Source: an uncultured Oscillospiraceae bacterium (lineage in GTDB: Bacteria; Bacillota; Clostridia; Oscillospirales; Oscillospiraceae). Taken from it: DNA of 64,000 nucleotides. Of this stretch, positions 36,479 through 45,218 are shown piece after piece. The position numbers and the translations under genes are program-made. Within the stretch, counting starts at the first letter, position 1. Every line of letters starts with the position of its first letter. The stretch covers positions 1 to 64,000 of the forward strand of contig CAKTTB010000012.1 in the NCBI GenBank assembly GCA_934613505.1. The letters are read 5' to 3'. The notes beneath the pieces were generated by a model. It did not search any database. It was not told the origin of the DNA and worked only from the letters and a program-made list of their open reading frames with translations.

Positions 36479-37066
36479 TTACTTGAAGTAGCGCTCCAGC
36501 AGACCCTTGAGCGCGCGGCCGTGTCTGGCTTCGTCCTTGGCCATTTCATGCACAGTGTCGTGGATGGCGTCGAGGTTGTTCTTCTTGGCGCATTTGGCCA
36601 GATCGAACTTGCCCTGGGTCGCGCCGAACTCGCAGTCGACACGCCACTTGAGATTGTCCTTCGTGGTGGACTTCATGTTCGGCTCGAGGTCTTCGCCCAG
36701 CATCTCGGCAAACTTGGCGGCGTGTTCGGCCTCTTCATAGGCGGCCTTTTCCCAGTACAGACCGACCTCGGGATAGCCCTCGCGGTGGGCGATGCGGGCC
36801 ATGCACAGGTACATGCCGACCTCGGAGCATTCGCCGCTAAAATTGGCCTTCAGCTGGTCGAAGATGTACTTCTTGTCCTCGTCGGAGATGTCGGGGTTAT
36901 TCTTGACGGTCTTGGCGTAGATGCCGTACTCATGCTCGGCAGCCAGGGTCAGCTCACCCTTGACTTCCTCAAACATATTGCTCTTGGCATGACAGACGGG
37001 GCATTCTGCCGGGGCAGCGTCGCCTTCGTAGATGTAACCGCAAACCTTGCAAACGAACTTCTTCAT
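36479..37066 (-). CDS. Reverse rubrerythrin (peroxidase)
   Basis: 195-aa protein with the rubredoxin domain first (C6, C9, C22, C25) and the di-iron ferritin-like domain after it ([11 protein letters not shown] and [10 protein letters not shown] supply ExxH ligands). This swapped order defines reverse rubrerythrins, which in clostridia reduce hydrogen peroxide and oxygen using NADH through rubredoxin. GGAGG precedes the ATG. It sits between perR and the electron carriers. Confidence 0.94.
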   Translation of the reverse strand: MKKFVCKVCGYIYEGDAAPAECPVCHAKSNMFEEVKGELTLAAEHEYGIYAKTVKNNPDISDEDKKYIFDQLKANFSGECSEVGMYLCMARIAHREGYPEVGLYWEKAAYEEAEHAAKFAEMLGEDLEPNMKSTTKDNLKWRVDCEFGATQGKFDLAKCAKKNNLDAIHDTVHEMAKDEARHGRALKGLLERYFK

Positions 37067-37130
37067 AGTTAATTTCCTCCGTAATTTGTAGTATTGTAAG
37101 TTATTTTTGTGTTGAAATATTGAAAACGCG

Positions 37131-37529
37131 TTATGCGTGTTTTCCGCGGCAGGCCGCGCACTCGCCGGAGACGACCAGATGATAGCTGTCCGCGTGAGCG
37201 CCGGTCAAAGTTTCCAGATCGTCCAGCGAGGCATCCGGCAGGCAGAGCCAGTCGAGATCGCTGACCGCACCGCATTGCTTGCAGACAAAGTGGGCGTGTG
37301 GGTCGGTGCGGAAATCGAAATGCTCAAGCCCTTCAAAGACGCCGACGGAATCAATCGTACCCTCGGCCTTGAACATGGCGAGATTGCGATAGACGGTGGC
37401 CAGCGACAGATCCGGAATGGTGGGTTTCAGCTGGGTGTAGATCCACTCCGCGGTCGGATGGCTGGTCGTGCAGCGCAGACATTCCAGGATCGCGTCGCGT
37501 TTTCGACTGTGCTTTCTGACTGCGGGCAT
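37131..37529 (-). CDS. perR: Fur-family regulator, PerR-like
   Basis: 132-aa winged-helix regulator. Helix-turn-helix region [16 protein letters not shown], metal-ligand segment [14 protein letters not shown], and structural zinc cysteines C83, C86, C124, C127. The neighbouring reverse rubrerythrin and rubredoxin argue for a peroxide-sensing PerR rather than an iron-sensing Fur. A Fur/PerR-like box lies in its own leader, so it is probably autoregulated. AGGAGG precedes the ATG. Confidence 0.9.
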   Translation of the reverse strand: MPAVRKHSRKRDAILECLRCTTSHPTAEWIYTQLKPTIPDLSLATVYRNLAMFKAEGTIDSVGVFEGLEHFDFRTDPHAHFVCKQCGAVSDLDWLCLPDASLDDLETLTGAHADSYHLVVSGECAACRGKHA

Positions 37530-37554
37530 TGGGAACCTCCTGTAAAATCAATAT

Positions 37555-37569
37555 CAATAATAATTATCA
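37555..37569 (-). promoter_or_regulatory. Fur/PerR-type operator upstream of perR
   Basis: The minus strand reads TGATAATTATTATTG, matching 13 of 15 positions of the 7-1-7 box TGATAATnATTATCA. It lies ~12 bases downstream of the -10 box, where binding would block transcription. Confidence 0.65.
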
Positions 37570-37580
37570 TTTACAAGCAC

Positions 37581-37609
37581 AGTATAGCGCGCCTGTCCGC
37601 GTTTGTCAA
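37581..37609 (-). promoter_or_regulatory. perR cluster promoter
   Basis: A perfect TTGACA (37604-37609) and TATACT (37581-37586) with a 17-base spacer on the minus strand. As no obvious promoter was found before the rubrerythrin gene, it may drive all four genes. Confidence 0.75.
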
Positions 37610-37639
37610 GCCCTTTTTTGAAAATGATTCTCAATATTT

Positions 37640-38659
37640 TTATTCTGCCTCGCCGCGGATCTCCATGATCAGCGCGTCGGCAAGGATCCGGGCGGAGCGC
37701 AGCGCCTCGGCCAGCGTGTTGCCGGTCGAGCCGATCTCGATGAGCAGGGAACCGGGCGTCTCATGCTGGTTGAACCGCTCGGTGCGCAGATCGAGACTGC
37801 GGCACAATCCGGGCGCGGCACGGTTCAGAAGCGCCTGCAGTTTCAGTGCGTTCGCGAGATTTTCCTGCCAGTCCGGATGGGAGAGCCCGCCTTCGTCTGT
37901 GCCGACGACGAGCATCAGCTCGGCACAGGCCTCGCCGCCGACGTCGGCGGTCAGAGCGACGGGATTGCCGTCCGCGTCCTCGGCGGCGTCGCGGTGAATG
38001 TCCAGCACCATCTGGATGGTGGGATATTCGGCAAGATAGCCCTCGATGGTCTGCCGCATGCGCTCATACGCACCGTTATAATTGGGATAGTCGTTCGCCG
38101 CAGTGTCGTGCAGGACGCAGATACCGGCATCCGTCAGGATCGACGCCAGCTCCTCGCCGACGCGGATGACGGAATAGCGGCTGTCCTGCGTGCGCAGCTC
38201 GTCCGATTCCGGGTATTCGAACCCGGCCTCCATGGTATACGCTTCGCTGGAATGCGTATGGACGATCAGGACGGTCGGCCCGTCCTGATCAAAATCGAGC
38301 GCCGAAGGCCGCAGCAGAAGCGCCTGCTTGTCCGGCGTATAGCTGCACGCGCCGGCAAGCTCGATGGCGTCGGCTTCTTCGGCGGTGAAGACCGGCGGAG
38401 AATAAACGGGCATATCCGGCGCTTCCTCCGGAACCGGTTCCGGTTCTTCCGGGAGGATCTCCGGCTCCGGCTGCGTGACGGTTGGCGTGAGTTCTTCCGG
38501 CGCGGCGGCCAGAATTTCCAGAAGGAAAACGTCCGGCTCCTGCACAGCCGCATCCGTCGGCGCGGCATCCACCGCGCCGACGGCCAGGATCAGCCGCACA
38601 GCCGCGGCAAAAACGATCAGGCCGATGCAGAACCGACTCTCAAAGCTGTCATTTCTCAT
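37640..38659 (-). CDS. spoIIP: Stage II sporulation protein P
   Basis: 339-aa membrane-anchored peptidoglycan hydrolase that, with SpoIID, drives engulfment of the forespore. It has an N-terminal transmembrane segment (~11-30), a Pro/Glu-rich linker (~60-90) and an amidase/endopeptidase domain with VHTHSSEAY (H134, H136, E139), LDIHRDA and LLIEIGSTGNT. Start chosen after GGGGGCG. No gpr or other sporulation gene is adjacent, so it is expressed alone. Its presence implies a spore-forming lineage. Confidence 0.94.
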   Translation of the reverse strand: MRNDSFESRFCIGLIVFAAAVRLILAVGAVDAAPTDAAVQEPDVFLLEILAAAPEELTPTVTQPEPEILPEEPEPVPEEAPDMPVYSPPVFTAEEADAIELAGACSYTPDKQALLLRPSALDFDQDGPTVLIVHTHSSEAYTMEAGFEYPESDELRTQDSRYSVIRVGEELASILTDAGICVLHDTAANDYPNYNGAYERMRQTIEGYLAEYPTIQMVLDIHRDAAEDADGNPVALTADVGGEACAELMLVVGTDEGGLSHPDWQENLANALKLQALLNRAAPGLCRSLDLRTERFNQHETPGSLLIEIGSTGNTLAEALRSARILADALIMEIRGEAE

Positions 38660-38758
38660 GTGATTCGCCCCCATATATCGTATGCGCGGGTGCGGACTGG
38701 CAGAACCTGTTTTTTGGACGGAAACGGAAAGAAACTGCGCCAAATGGCGACTTACCCA

Positions 38759-38787
38759 TTGAATTTCAGGAAAAAGTCGTTTATAAT
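38759..38787 (+). promoter_or_regulatory. Promoter of the MinD-like gene
   Basis: TTGAAT (38759-38764) and TATAAT (38782-38787), spacer 17. Confidence 0.65.
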
Positions 38788-38821
38788 ATCAAACGATATC
38801 AGCATGCGGGAGGGACGGCAA

Positions 38822-39568
38822 ATGGCACAGGTTCTGGCGGTCATCTCCGGCAAGGGCGGCACGGGCAAAACCTCGCTGTGCGCCGGTATCGCATCCTGTC
38901 TGGCGATGGAAGGGCAGAAGGTCCTCTGCATCGATCTGGACGTCGGCCTGCGCAATCTGGATATCGCGCTCGGCATGTCCGATACGGCGGTTCTGCCGTT
39001 TACGGCTGTGATGCGCGGGGAATACTCCCTGCAGCAGGCTACGGCGCACCCGACGATCCGGGATCTCTGGATGCTGACAGCGCCGGTGACCGAGGATCCG
39101 GAGACGATCGACATCGGGGCCTTCGGAGGGCTTCTGGAGGCTGCGCGCGAGCGCTATGACTGGATTCTGCTTGACGCGCCCGCGGGCGTCGGGACGCTGT
39201 TCCGGATGGCCGTGCGGTTTGCGGATGAGGCGGTCCTTGTGGCGCTGGCAGATCCTGCTTCGCAGCGGGATGCGGCGCGGGCGGCAGAGCTTCTATTGCA
39301 GGAGCGTGAGATCCCGGCCCGGCTGATCGTCAACCGCACCGTTCCGCGCCTGTTTGCGCGGATGCACGCGACGATCGATGACGTGATGGACGGCGTCGGC
39401 CTGCCGCTTGTCGGCGTGGTGCCGGACGACGCGTCGGTGACGCTGGCCGCGGCGGAGGGCAAGCCCCTCGTGCAGTACACGTATCACGGCGCGGCGCTGG
39501 CGTGCCTCAATATCGCGCGGCGGCTGTGCGGACAGCGCGTGCCGCTGATGAAACTAGAAAGACGCTAA
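38822..39568 (+). CDS. minD: MinD/ParA-family ATPase
   Basis: 248-aa deviant Walker A ATPase: GKGGTGKTS (10-18) with signature Lys11, LCIDLDVGLRNLDIALG, and LDAPAGVG as Walker B-like motif. The DVGLRNLD segment is characteristic of MinD. The C-terminal end VPLMKLERR is short and could act as a weak membrane-targeting helix. No minC or minE is adjacent; it is followed by mgsA. It could be a MinD paralogue or a general cargo-positioning ATPase. GGGAGGG precedes the ATG. Confidence 0.85.
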   Translation: MAQVLAVISGKGGTGKTSLCAGIASCLAMEGQKVLCIDLDVGLRNLDIALGMSDTAVLPFTAVMRGEYSLQQATAHPTIRDLWMLTAPVTEDPETIDIGAFGGLLEAARERYDWILLDAPAGVGTLFRMAVRFADEAVLVALADPASQRDAARAAELLLQEREIPARLIVNRTVPRLFARMHATIDDVMDGVGLPLVGVVPDDASVTLAAAEGKPLVQYTYHGAALACLNIARRLCGQRVPLMKLERR

Positions 39569-39591
39569 CGGTACATAAAGGAGCTGAGACA

Positions 39592-40008
39592 ATGAATATC
39601 ACCCTTATGGCACACGATAAAAAGAAAGAACTGATGGTGCAGTTCTGCACGGCGTATAAAAGCATTCTGGCTAAGCATTCCCTGTCCGCCACGGCGGCGA
39701 CGGGCCGGCTGGTCTCAGAGGCGACGGGGCTGCCGGTTGCGCTGTTCCTGTCGAAAAATCAGGGCGGCCACCAGCAGATCGACGCACGCATTGCGTATAA
39801 CGAAATTGACCTTGTCCTGATGTTCTCCGATCCGAACGACACCGACCCGTGGGAGGATCAGCGCATCATGCGCACGCTCCGCCTGTGCGATACGTACAAT
39901 GTCCCCTGCGCGACCAATCTGGCCACGGCCGAAATGCTGATCCTCGGACTGCAGCGCGGCGATCTGGATTGGCGCATCATGATGAAAAACAAGAAATCGA
40001 TCCGATAA
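39592..40008 (+). CDS. mgsA: Methylglyoxal synthase
   Basis: 138-aa enzyme converting dihydroxyacetone phosphate into methylglyoxal and phosphate, a bypass that relieves sugar-phosphate stress. Motifs: MAHDKKKELM, ATGRLVSEATG, SKNQGGHQQIDARI and FSDPNDTDPWEDQRIMRTLRLCD. AAAGGAG lies before the ATG. It is 23 bases after the MinD-like gene and followed directly by the T-box leader of hisS. In several Firmicutes mgsA is beside min genes, which this pair recalls. Confidence 0.95.
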   Translation: MNITLMAHDKKKELMVQFCTAYKSILAKHSLSATAATGRLVSEATGLPVALFLSKNQGGHQQIDARIAYNEIDLVLMFSDPNDTDPWEDQRIMRTLRLCDTYNVPCATNLATAEMLILGLQRGDLDWRIMMKNKKSIR

Positions 40009-40011
40009 ACT

Positions 40012-40267
40012 GCGACGACGCGGAAGCAGTACCGGGAGTTCTGAGCTGCCCAGAGAGAAAGCCGCTTTGCTGAAAGGCTTTTGCAGCCGCTCCGGGAAGG
40101 ACGTCCGCCGAGCAGGCGTATAAGGTGCATCGCACCGAAATCGCCGGGCCGCGCAGCCCGCTTTTCTGCGCAAGCGAGGGAAATTCCAAGGGAATTTCCG
40201 AATTTGGGTGGCACCACGAAGCATGAACTGCTCTCGTCCCAAAACACGGGACGGGAGTATCTTTTTG
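40012..40267 (+). promoter_or_regulatory. T-box riboswitch of the hisS-aspS operon
   Basis: Contains the T-box sequence TGGGTGGCACCACG (40205-40218), the AGTA-type stem I element (GCAGTACCGGGAG pairing with CTCCGG), CAGAGAG, a GGTGC/GCACC hairpin and a terminator CTCTCGTCCC/GGGACGGGAG (40231-40257). The likely specifier is GAC (Asp) at 40100-40102, judged from its place after the stem I 3' strand. Uncharged tRNA binding would let transcription continue. An alternative His specifier cannot be excluded without folding. Confidence 0.88.
40231..40267 (+). terminator. T-box-controlled terminator
   Basis: 10-bp stem with one G-T pair, followed by TATCTTTTTG. It is mutually exclusive with the antiterminator formed by the T-box sequence. 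Confidence 0.85.
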
Positions 40268-40296
40268 TACAAGGGGCGCTCTCTGAAAGCCTACCC

Positions 40297-40422
40297 CCTT
40301 GCCTCTCCCTTTGGGAGAGGTGGCCGAGCGAAGCGAGGACGGAGAGGGTACACGCTGAACGTGACTGCCAAGGCCCTCTCAGTCGCCTGCGGCGACAGCT
40401 CTCCCAGAGGGAGAGCCAAGGG
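40297..40422. repeat. Palindromic interspersed repeat, variant B, in the hisS leader
   Basis: A ~126-bp element with end hairpins CTCTCCCTTTGGGAGAG and CTCTCCCAGAGGGAGAG, inner hairpin GCCTGCGGC, and pairing GGAGAGGG with CCCTCTC. It shares 43 identical bases (40364-40406) with the copy near 62.5 kb. It separates the T-box terminator from hisS. Confidence 0.85.
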
Positions 40423-40748
40423 CCTATGCGAATACGTACTATCCAGCAAGTTTTGATGGCATCTTCTATTGACTGCACTGATTCAAAGGCAACAGCTAAC
40501 AAATTCGATGCTATCCTAACGGGCGGCGCGTACCAAAGTGCCCGTAAGGTGACTTGGTGCGAATGAAAAAGCTGTCCAATCAGGTTCTTGACTGAACTGC
40601 ACTGCAGCATGCACCCCGTACCCCACGCACTCTTTTCTCCCCAATCTTTTCTCTTGCGAGAGAAAAGATTGGGCCGTCGGAGACATAACAAGCTTACAAA
40701 TCAGCAATCGCTATATATAATAAGAAACAAAACAGAGAGGAAAACACC
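40423..40748 (+). other. Gene-free leader between repeat and hisS
   Basis: No coding sequence supported. A long perfect hairpin, CCCAATCTTTTCTC / GAGAAAAGATTGGG (40640-40673), is present without a T-run. TATATATAAT just before the hisS ribosome site (AGAGAGG) could act as a separate -10 region. The rest may be debris from insertions. Confidence 0.4.
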
Positions 40749-42101
40749 ATGGCACAAATCAAACCGCATACGCTCTCCGGGTTTATGGAGCTGCTGCCGC
40801 AGCCGCAGCTGCAGATGGAGGCCATTATGGAGGTCCTGCGCAGGACCTACAGTCTCTATGGCTTCACACCGCTCGATACCCCGGCCATCGAAGCCGCCGA
40901 CGTCCTTCTGGCCAAGGGCGGCGGCGAGACCGAAAAGCAGATCTACCGCTTCCAGAAGGGCGACAGCGATCTTGCCCTGCGCTTCGATCTGACGGTCCCG
41001 CTGGCAAAATACGTCGCTCTGCACTACGGCGAGCTGTCGTTCCCGTTCCGCCGCTACCAGATCGGCAAGGTCTACCGTGGCGAGCGTGCCCAGCGCGGCC
41101 GCTTCCGCGAGTTCTATCAGGCCGATATCGACATCATCGGCGACGGCAAGCTCTCCATCACGAACGAGGCTGAGATCCCGTCCATCATCTACAAGACGTT
41201 CTCCACGCTCGGCCTGCGCCGGTTCCAGATCCGCGTGAATAACCGCAAGATCCTCAACGGCTTCTACGCCATGCTGGGGCTGAGCGAAAAGTCCGGCGAT
41301 ATCATGCGCACTGTCGATAAGCTCGACAAGATCGGCGCGGAGAAGGTCCGTACGCTGCTGGTCGATGAGTGCGGCGTGGACGAGGGCAAGGCGGATGAAA
41401 TTCTGAAATTTATCGCCATCCGCGGCACGAACGACGAAGTCCTGACGGCGCTCGCGCAGTATCGCGGCAAAAAAGAGACCTTCGACGCCGGTCTGGACGA
41501 GCTGTCCGCCGTCGCGAAGCTCCTTGGCGCGTTCGGCGTGCCGGAGGAGAATTTCGCCGTCGACCTGACGATCGCCCGCGGACTTGACTATTACACCGGC
41601 ACCGTCTATGAGACGACGCTGCTCGACCATCCGGAGATCGGCTCCGTCTGCTCCGGCGGCCGGTATGACAATCTGGCCGAGTATTATACCGACCGGCCGC
41701 TGCCCGGCGTGGGCATTTCCATCGGTCTGACGCGCCTGTTCTACGTGCTGAGCGAGCAGGGGATGCTGAACGAAGCCCGCGCCGATGCGCCCGCCGACGT
41801 GATGATCGTGCCGATGACGGACGATCTGGAGCCGTCGGTCCGGCTGGCGACCAGCCTGCGCGGACAGGGCATCCGCGTGCAGCTGTATACCGAGCAGAAG
41901 AAGTTCAAGGCTAAGATCCAGTATGCAGACAAGCTGCATATCCCGTATGTCATCTTCCTCGGCGAGGATGAGGTGAACGCCGGGACGGTCTCGCTCAAGG
42001 ATCTGCGCTCCGGCGAACAGATCACGGCTCCGGCGGAGGACGCCGCAGGCCGCATTCTGGCTGATATGGAGATCCGCAATCAAGGAACCATTCTGAAATA
42101 A
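40749..42101 (+). CDS. hisS: Histidyl-tRNA synthetase
   Basis: Class II aminoacyl-tRNA synthetase of 450 aa. Motif 2 region is YRGERAQRGRFREFYQADIDIIG. The histidine-specific segments TIARGLDYYTGTVYE and SVCSGGRYD are clear, motif 3 is PGVGISIGLTRL, and the C-terminal anticodon-binding domain follows. It is co-transcribed with aspS 29 bases downstream, a frequent Firmicutes pair, under the T-box leader. Confidence 0.98.
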   Translation: MAQIKPHTLSGFMELLPQPQLQMEAIMEVLRRTYSLYGFTPLDTPAIEAADVLLAKGGGETEKQIYRFQKGDSDLALRFDLTVPLAKYVALHYGELSFPFRRYQIGKVYRGERAQRGRFREFYQADIDIIGDGKLSITNEAEIPSIIYKTFSTLGLRRFQIRVNNRKILNGFYAMLGLSEKSGDIMRTVDKLDKIGAEKVRTLLVDECGVDEGKADEILKFIAIRGTNDEVLTALAQYRGKKETFDAGLDELSAVAKLLGAFGVPEENFAVDLTIARGLDYYTGTVYETTLLDHPEIGSVCSGGRYDNLAEYYTDRPLPGVGISIGLTRLFYVLSEQGMLNEARADAPADVMIVPMTDDLEPSVRLATSLRGQGIRVQLYTEQKKFKAKIQYADKLHIPYVIFLGEDEVNAGTVSLKDLRSGEQITAPAEDAAGRILADMEIRNQGTILK

Positions 42102-42130
42102 CTTTGTGCAACAGAAAGAAGGATAACAAG

Positions 42131-43903
42131 ATGATGCAGTCAAGAACCCATACCTGCGGCCAGCTCCGCATGGAAAATGTCGGCGAGCATGTCACGCTGG
42201 TCGGCTGGATGGAAAATGTCCGCGTGGTCGGCAATAACTTCGCCTTTCTCGTCCTGCGTGATTTCTACGGCACGACGCAGATCGTCGTCGAGACCGAGGA
42301 GATCATGAGCCAGATCAAGGGCATCAACAAGGAGTCGACCATCTCCGTCACCGGTACCGTGCGCGAGCGCGCCAGCAAGAACCCCAAGCAGCCCACCGGC
42401 GACATTGAGGTCGTGCCGGAGAGCATCGAGCTGCTCGGCCGCTGCCAGTATAACGAGCTGCCGTTTGAGATCAACCGCAGCCGCGACGCCGACGAGACCC
42501 AGCGCCTCAAATACCGCTATCTCGACCTGCGTAACCCGGCGGTCAAAAAGAATATCATCCTGCGCTGCAATGTTATCGCCGCCCTGCGGCAGGCCATGAT
42601 GGCGCATGATTTCCTCGAGATCACAACCCCGATCCTCACGGCTTCCAGCCCCGAGGGCGCGCGCGACTATCTCGTCCCCGCCAGAAAGCATCCCGGCAAG
42701 TTCTACGCTCTGCCGCAGGCCCCGCAGCAGTTCAAGCAGCTGCTCATGACCTCCGGCTTTGACCGCTATTTCCAGATCGCGCCCTGCTTCCGCGATGAGG
42801 ACGCCCGCGGCGACCGCAGCCCCGGTGAGTTCTATCAGCTCGATATGGAGATGGCCTTTGCCGCGCAGGACGACGTGTTTGCCGTCATCGAGGACGTGCT
42901 GCCGCCGATCTTTGCCAAGTACGGCAAGTACAACATCGCATCGAGCGCCCCGTTCCGCCGCATCGCGTACAAGGATGCGTTGGAGACCTATGGCTCCGAC
43001 AAGCCGGATCTGCGTATCGACCTGATCTGCAAGAATATCACCGATCTCTTTACTGTATCCGAGTTTGAGCCGTTCAAGGGCCAGACGGTCAAGGCCGTTC
43101 CCATTTCCGACTGCAAGCTGACGCGCAAGCAGATCGAAAAGCTCCTGACCGACTGCGAAGTGCAGGCCGGCACGAAGGGCTACTGGTTCAAGATGGATGA
43201 AAACGGCGAGCTGGCCGGCGGCGTTGCCAAGTTTGTGCAGGGCTGCAAGGACGAGCTGATCGCACGGCTCGGTCTCAAGCCCAACACGCTGGTAGTGATC
43301 GCGGCGGGCGCTTCGGCGACGAAGCTGACCGGCGTGCTCATCAAGACCTTCGGCGCGAACGTCGAGGGGCACATGGACAAGGAACGCTATGCGTTCTGCT
43401 GGATCGTCGACTTCCCGATGTACGAGATCGGCGACGAGTCGGGCGAGCTGGAGTTCTGCCACAACCCGTTCTCCATGCCGGGCGGCGGCGCCGCCACGCT
43501 GGACAAGGCTATCCGGGGCGAACTTGATCCCCTGACCATCACGGCGCAGCAGTATGACCTCGTCTGCAACGGTATCGAGCTGTCCTCCGGCGCAGTCCGG
43601 AACCACGATCCCGAGATCATGATCAAGGCCTTCCAGCTGGTGCGTCTCGGCGAGGACGACGTCAAGAAGAAGTTCCCCGCCATGTATAACGCCTTCTGCT
43701 ACGGTGCACCTCCCCATGCCGGCATCGCCCCGGGCGTCGACCGCATGGTCATGCTGCTGGCCGGCGAGGACTGCATCCGCGAGATCATTCCGTTCCCGAT
43801 GAACAAGAATGCACAGGATATCCTCATGGGCGCGCCCTCGGAGGTCACCCAGAAGCAGCTCGACGAGCTGCACATCCGCTGCACGGCGAAGGAAGAGGAA
43901 TAA
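42131..43903 (+). CDS. aspS: Aspartyl-tRNA synthetase
   Basis: 590-aa bacterial-type class II enzyme: N-terminal OB-fold (~1-110), motif 2 with FRDEDARGDRSPGEFYQLDMEMAF, the bacterial GAD insertion (~280-420), and motif 3 GIAPGVDRMVMLLAG. It charges tRNA-Asp. AAGGAT weakly precedes two consecutive ATGs, the first chosen. Whether it also charges tRNA-Asn depends on gatCAB, which is not in the window. Confidence 0.98.
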   Translation: MMQSRTHTCGQLRMENVGEHVTLVGWMENVRVVGNNFAFLVLRDFYGTTQIVVETEEIMSQIKGINKESTISVTGTVRERASKNPKQPTGDIEVVPESIELLGRCQYNELPFEINRSRDADETQRLKYRYLDLRNPAVKKNIILRCNVIAALRQAMMAHDFLEITTPILTASSPEGARDYLVPARKHPGKFYALPQAPQQFKQLLMTSGFDRYFQIAPCFRDEDARGDRSPGEFYQLDMEMAFAAQDDVFAVIEDVLPPIFAKYGKYNIASSAPFRRIAYKDALETYGSDKPDLRIDLICKNITDLFTVSEFEPFKGQTVKAVPISDCKLTRKQIEKLLTDCEVQAGTKGYWFKMDENGELAGGVAKFVQGCKDELIARLGLKPNTLVVIAAGASATKLTGVLIKTFGANVEGHMDKERYAFCWIVDFPMYEIGDESGELEFCHNPFSMPGGGAATLDKAIRGELDPLTITAQQYDLVCNGIELSSGAVRNHDPEIMIKAFQLVRLGEDDVKKKFPAMYNAFCYGAPPHAGIAPGVDRMVMLLAGEDCIREIIPFPMNKNAQDILMGAPSEVTQKQLDELHIRCTAKEEE

Positions 43904-43909
43904 AAACGC

Positions 43910-43942
43910 AAATAAGCGCGCCATACCGGCGCGCTTATTTTT
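43910..43942 (+). terminator. hisS-aspS terminator
   Basis: 13-bp stem AAATAAGCGCGCC / GGCGCGCTTATTT followed by TT; it ends the operon. Confidence 0.85.
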
Positions 43943-43958
43943 ACGGGAGAAGAAAGAG

Positions 43959-45167
43959 ATGCAGAAAAATCTTCGGATGGCGATCGCCGTCTGCGCGGGC
44001 TGCACGCTGATGCTGCTCGTGACGAGCGGGATCATCATGAACGTCTATTCGGCGGCGCAGCCGTATATTCTGGCGCAGAACGGCTTCAGCAATACGCAGA
44101 CGTCGCTCATCACGACGGTGCGGTCGGTGTGTTATCTGCTCAGCATGCTGGTGATCGAGCGGTATTATGACCGGCTGGGCTATCGGGCGGGCTGCGCACT
44201 GTCGTGCGTGCTGGCGGCGGCAAGTTTTGTGATGTTTGCCGCGGCGAAGCAGCTGGCGGTCTATTATCTGGCGGGCGCGGTCGCGGGCTTCAGCTGCGGG
44301 CTGGGGTCGATGGTGCCAGCGTCCATTCTGATCGGCCGCTGGTTCCGCGCGCGCCGCGGGCTGGCGCTCGGCGTGTGCGCGGCAGGCTCGGGGCTGGCGA
44401 CGGTCGCCTTTTCTCCGGTCCTGACATGGCTGATCGAGCGGATGGGGCTGGCTGCGGCCTTCCTGTGGGCTGCGGGCTTTTGTGCGCTGTGCGCGCTGGC
44501 GGCGTTTGCCTTCATCCGGCCGGATCCGGCGAAGTATGGGCTGGAGCCGTTCGGGCAGGCGCATGTGCAGACAGAGCGGGAAAAGGCGCTGCATGGCATC
44601 CATCCGAGCCGTCTGCGCTGGGTGCTGCTGATGCTGGCGGTCATGTTTGTGAGCGGGATCGTCTCCACCGGTTTTGCGCATATTATGATCCTGTACACGA
44701 CGCAGGGCATGGAAACCATCCGGGCGGCGTCGGCGCTTTCGGTGTGCGGGCTGGCGCTGATGGCCGGCAAGTGCGCCTGCGGCGAGCTGTGCGACGCGCT
44801 GGGAAGCTACCGGGCCAATTATCTGATGTTCGGGATCCTGCTCGCGGGCTGCGGGCTTTGCCTGCTCGCGCCGCGGCAGCTGGTGTGGGGTATGTATCTT
44901 TCTGCGGTGCTGTTCGGGTTCGGTTCCTCGCTCAATACCGTCGGCGTCACCATCTGGGCCTCCGACCTGTCCACGCCGGAGCGCTACAGCAGGACCATCC
45001 GCCTGTTTCAGAGCGCGTATGGCGCGGGCTGTGTGCTGATCTCCTTCCTGCCCGGCGCGATCGCCGATCTGACGGGGAGCTATGCCCCGGCCTACGGCCT
45101 GTTTGCGGCGCTGCTGGCTTTTTCGCTGGCCGTCCTGCAAAGCACGTACCGGCTTGCCGGGAAATAA
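43959..45167 (+). CDS. Major facilitator superfamily transporter
   Basis: 402-aa membrane protein with about 12 hydrophobic segments and the loop 2-3 motif YYDRLGYRAG. The central charged loop PDPAKYGLEPFG separates two halves. It resembles the oxalate/formate antiporter-like (MCT) branch of MFS carriers with unknown substrate. GGGAGAAG is the ribosome site; the gene follows the aspS terminator and has its own palindromic terminator. Confidence 0.88.
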   Translation: MQKNLRMAIAVCAGCTLMLLVTSGIIMNVYSAAQPYILAQNGFSNTQTSLITTVRSVCYLLSMLVIERYYDRLGYRAGCALSCVLAAASFVMFAAAKQLAVYYLAGAVAGFSCGLGSMVPASILIGRWFRARRGLALGVCAAGSGLATVAFSPVLTWLIERMGLAAAFLWAAGFCALCALAAFAFIRPDPAKYGLEPFGQAHVQTEREKALHGIHPSRLRWVLLMLAVMFVSGIVSTGFAHIMILYTTQGMETIRAASALSVCGLALMAGKCACGELCDALGSYRANYLMFGILLAGCGLCLLAPRQLVWGMYLSAVLFGFGSSLNTVGVTIWASDLSTPERYSRTIRLFQSAYGAGCVLISFLPGAIADLTGSYAPAYGLFAALLAFSLAVLQSTYRLAGK

Positions 45168-45176
45168 AAAACGAAC

Positions 45177-45206
45177 CCGCCGCGGCAGCTGCCGCGGCGG
45201 ATTTTG
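45177..45206. terminator. Palindromic terminator between MFS and kinase genes
   Basis: CCGCCGCGGCAG / CTGCCGCGGCGG, a perfect 24-base palindrome followed by ATTTTG; it stops both converging genes. Confidence 0.75.
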
Positions 45207-45218
45207 TATGCGGATCGT

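Noticed and set aside
37763..39568. 601-codon plus-strand frame that includes the MinD-like gene
   Set aside because: Its first 350 codons are antisense to spoIIP; only the part from 38822, after GGGAGGG, is a gene.
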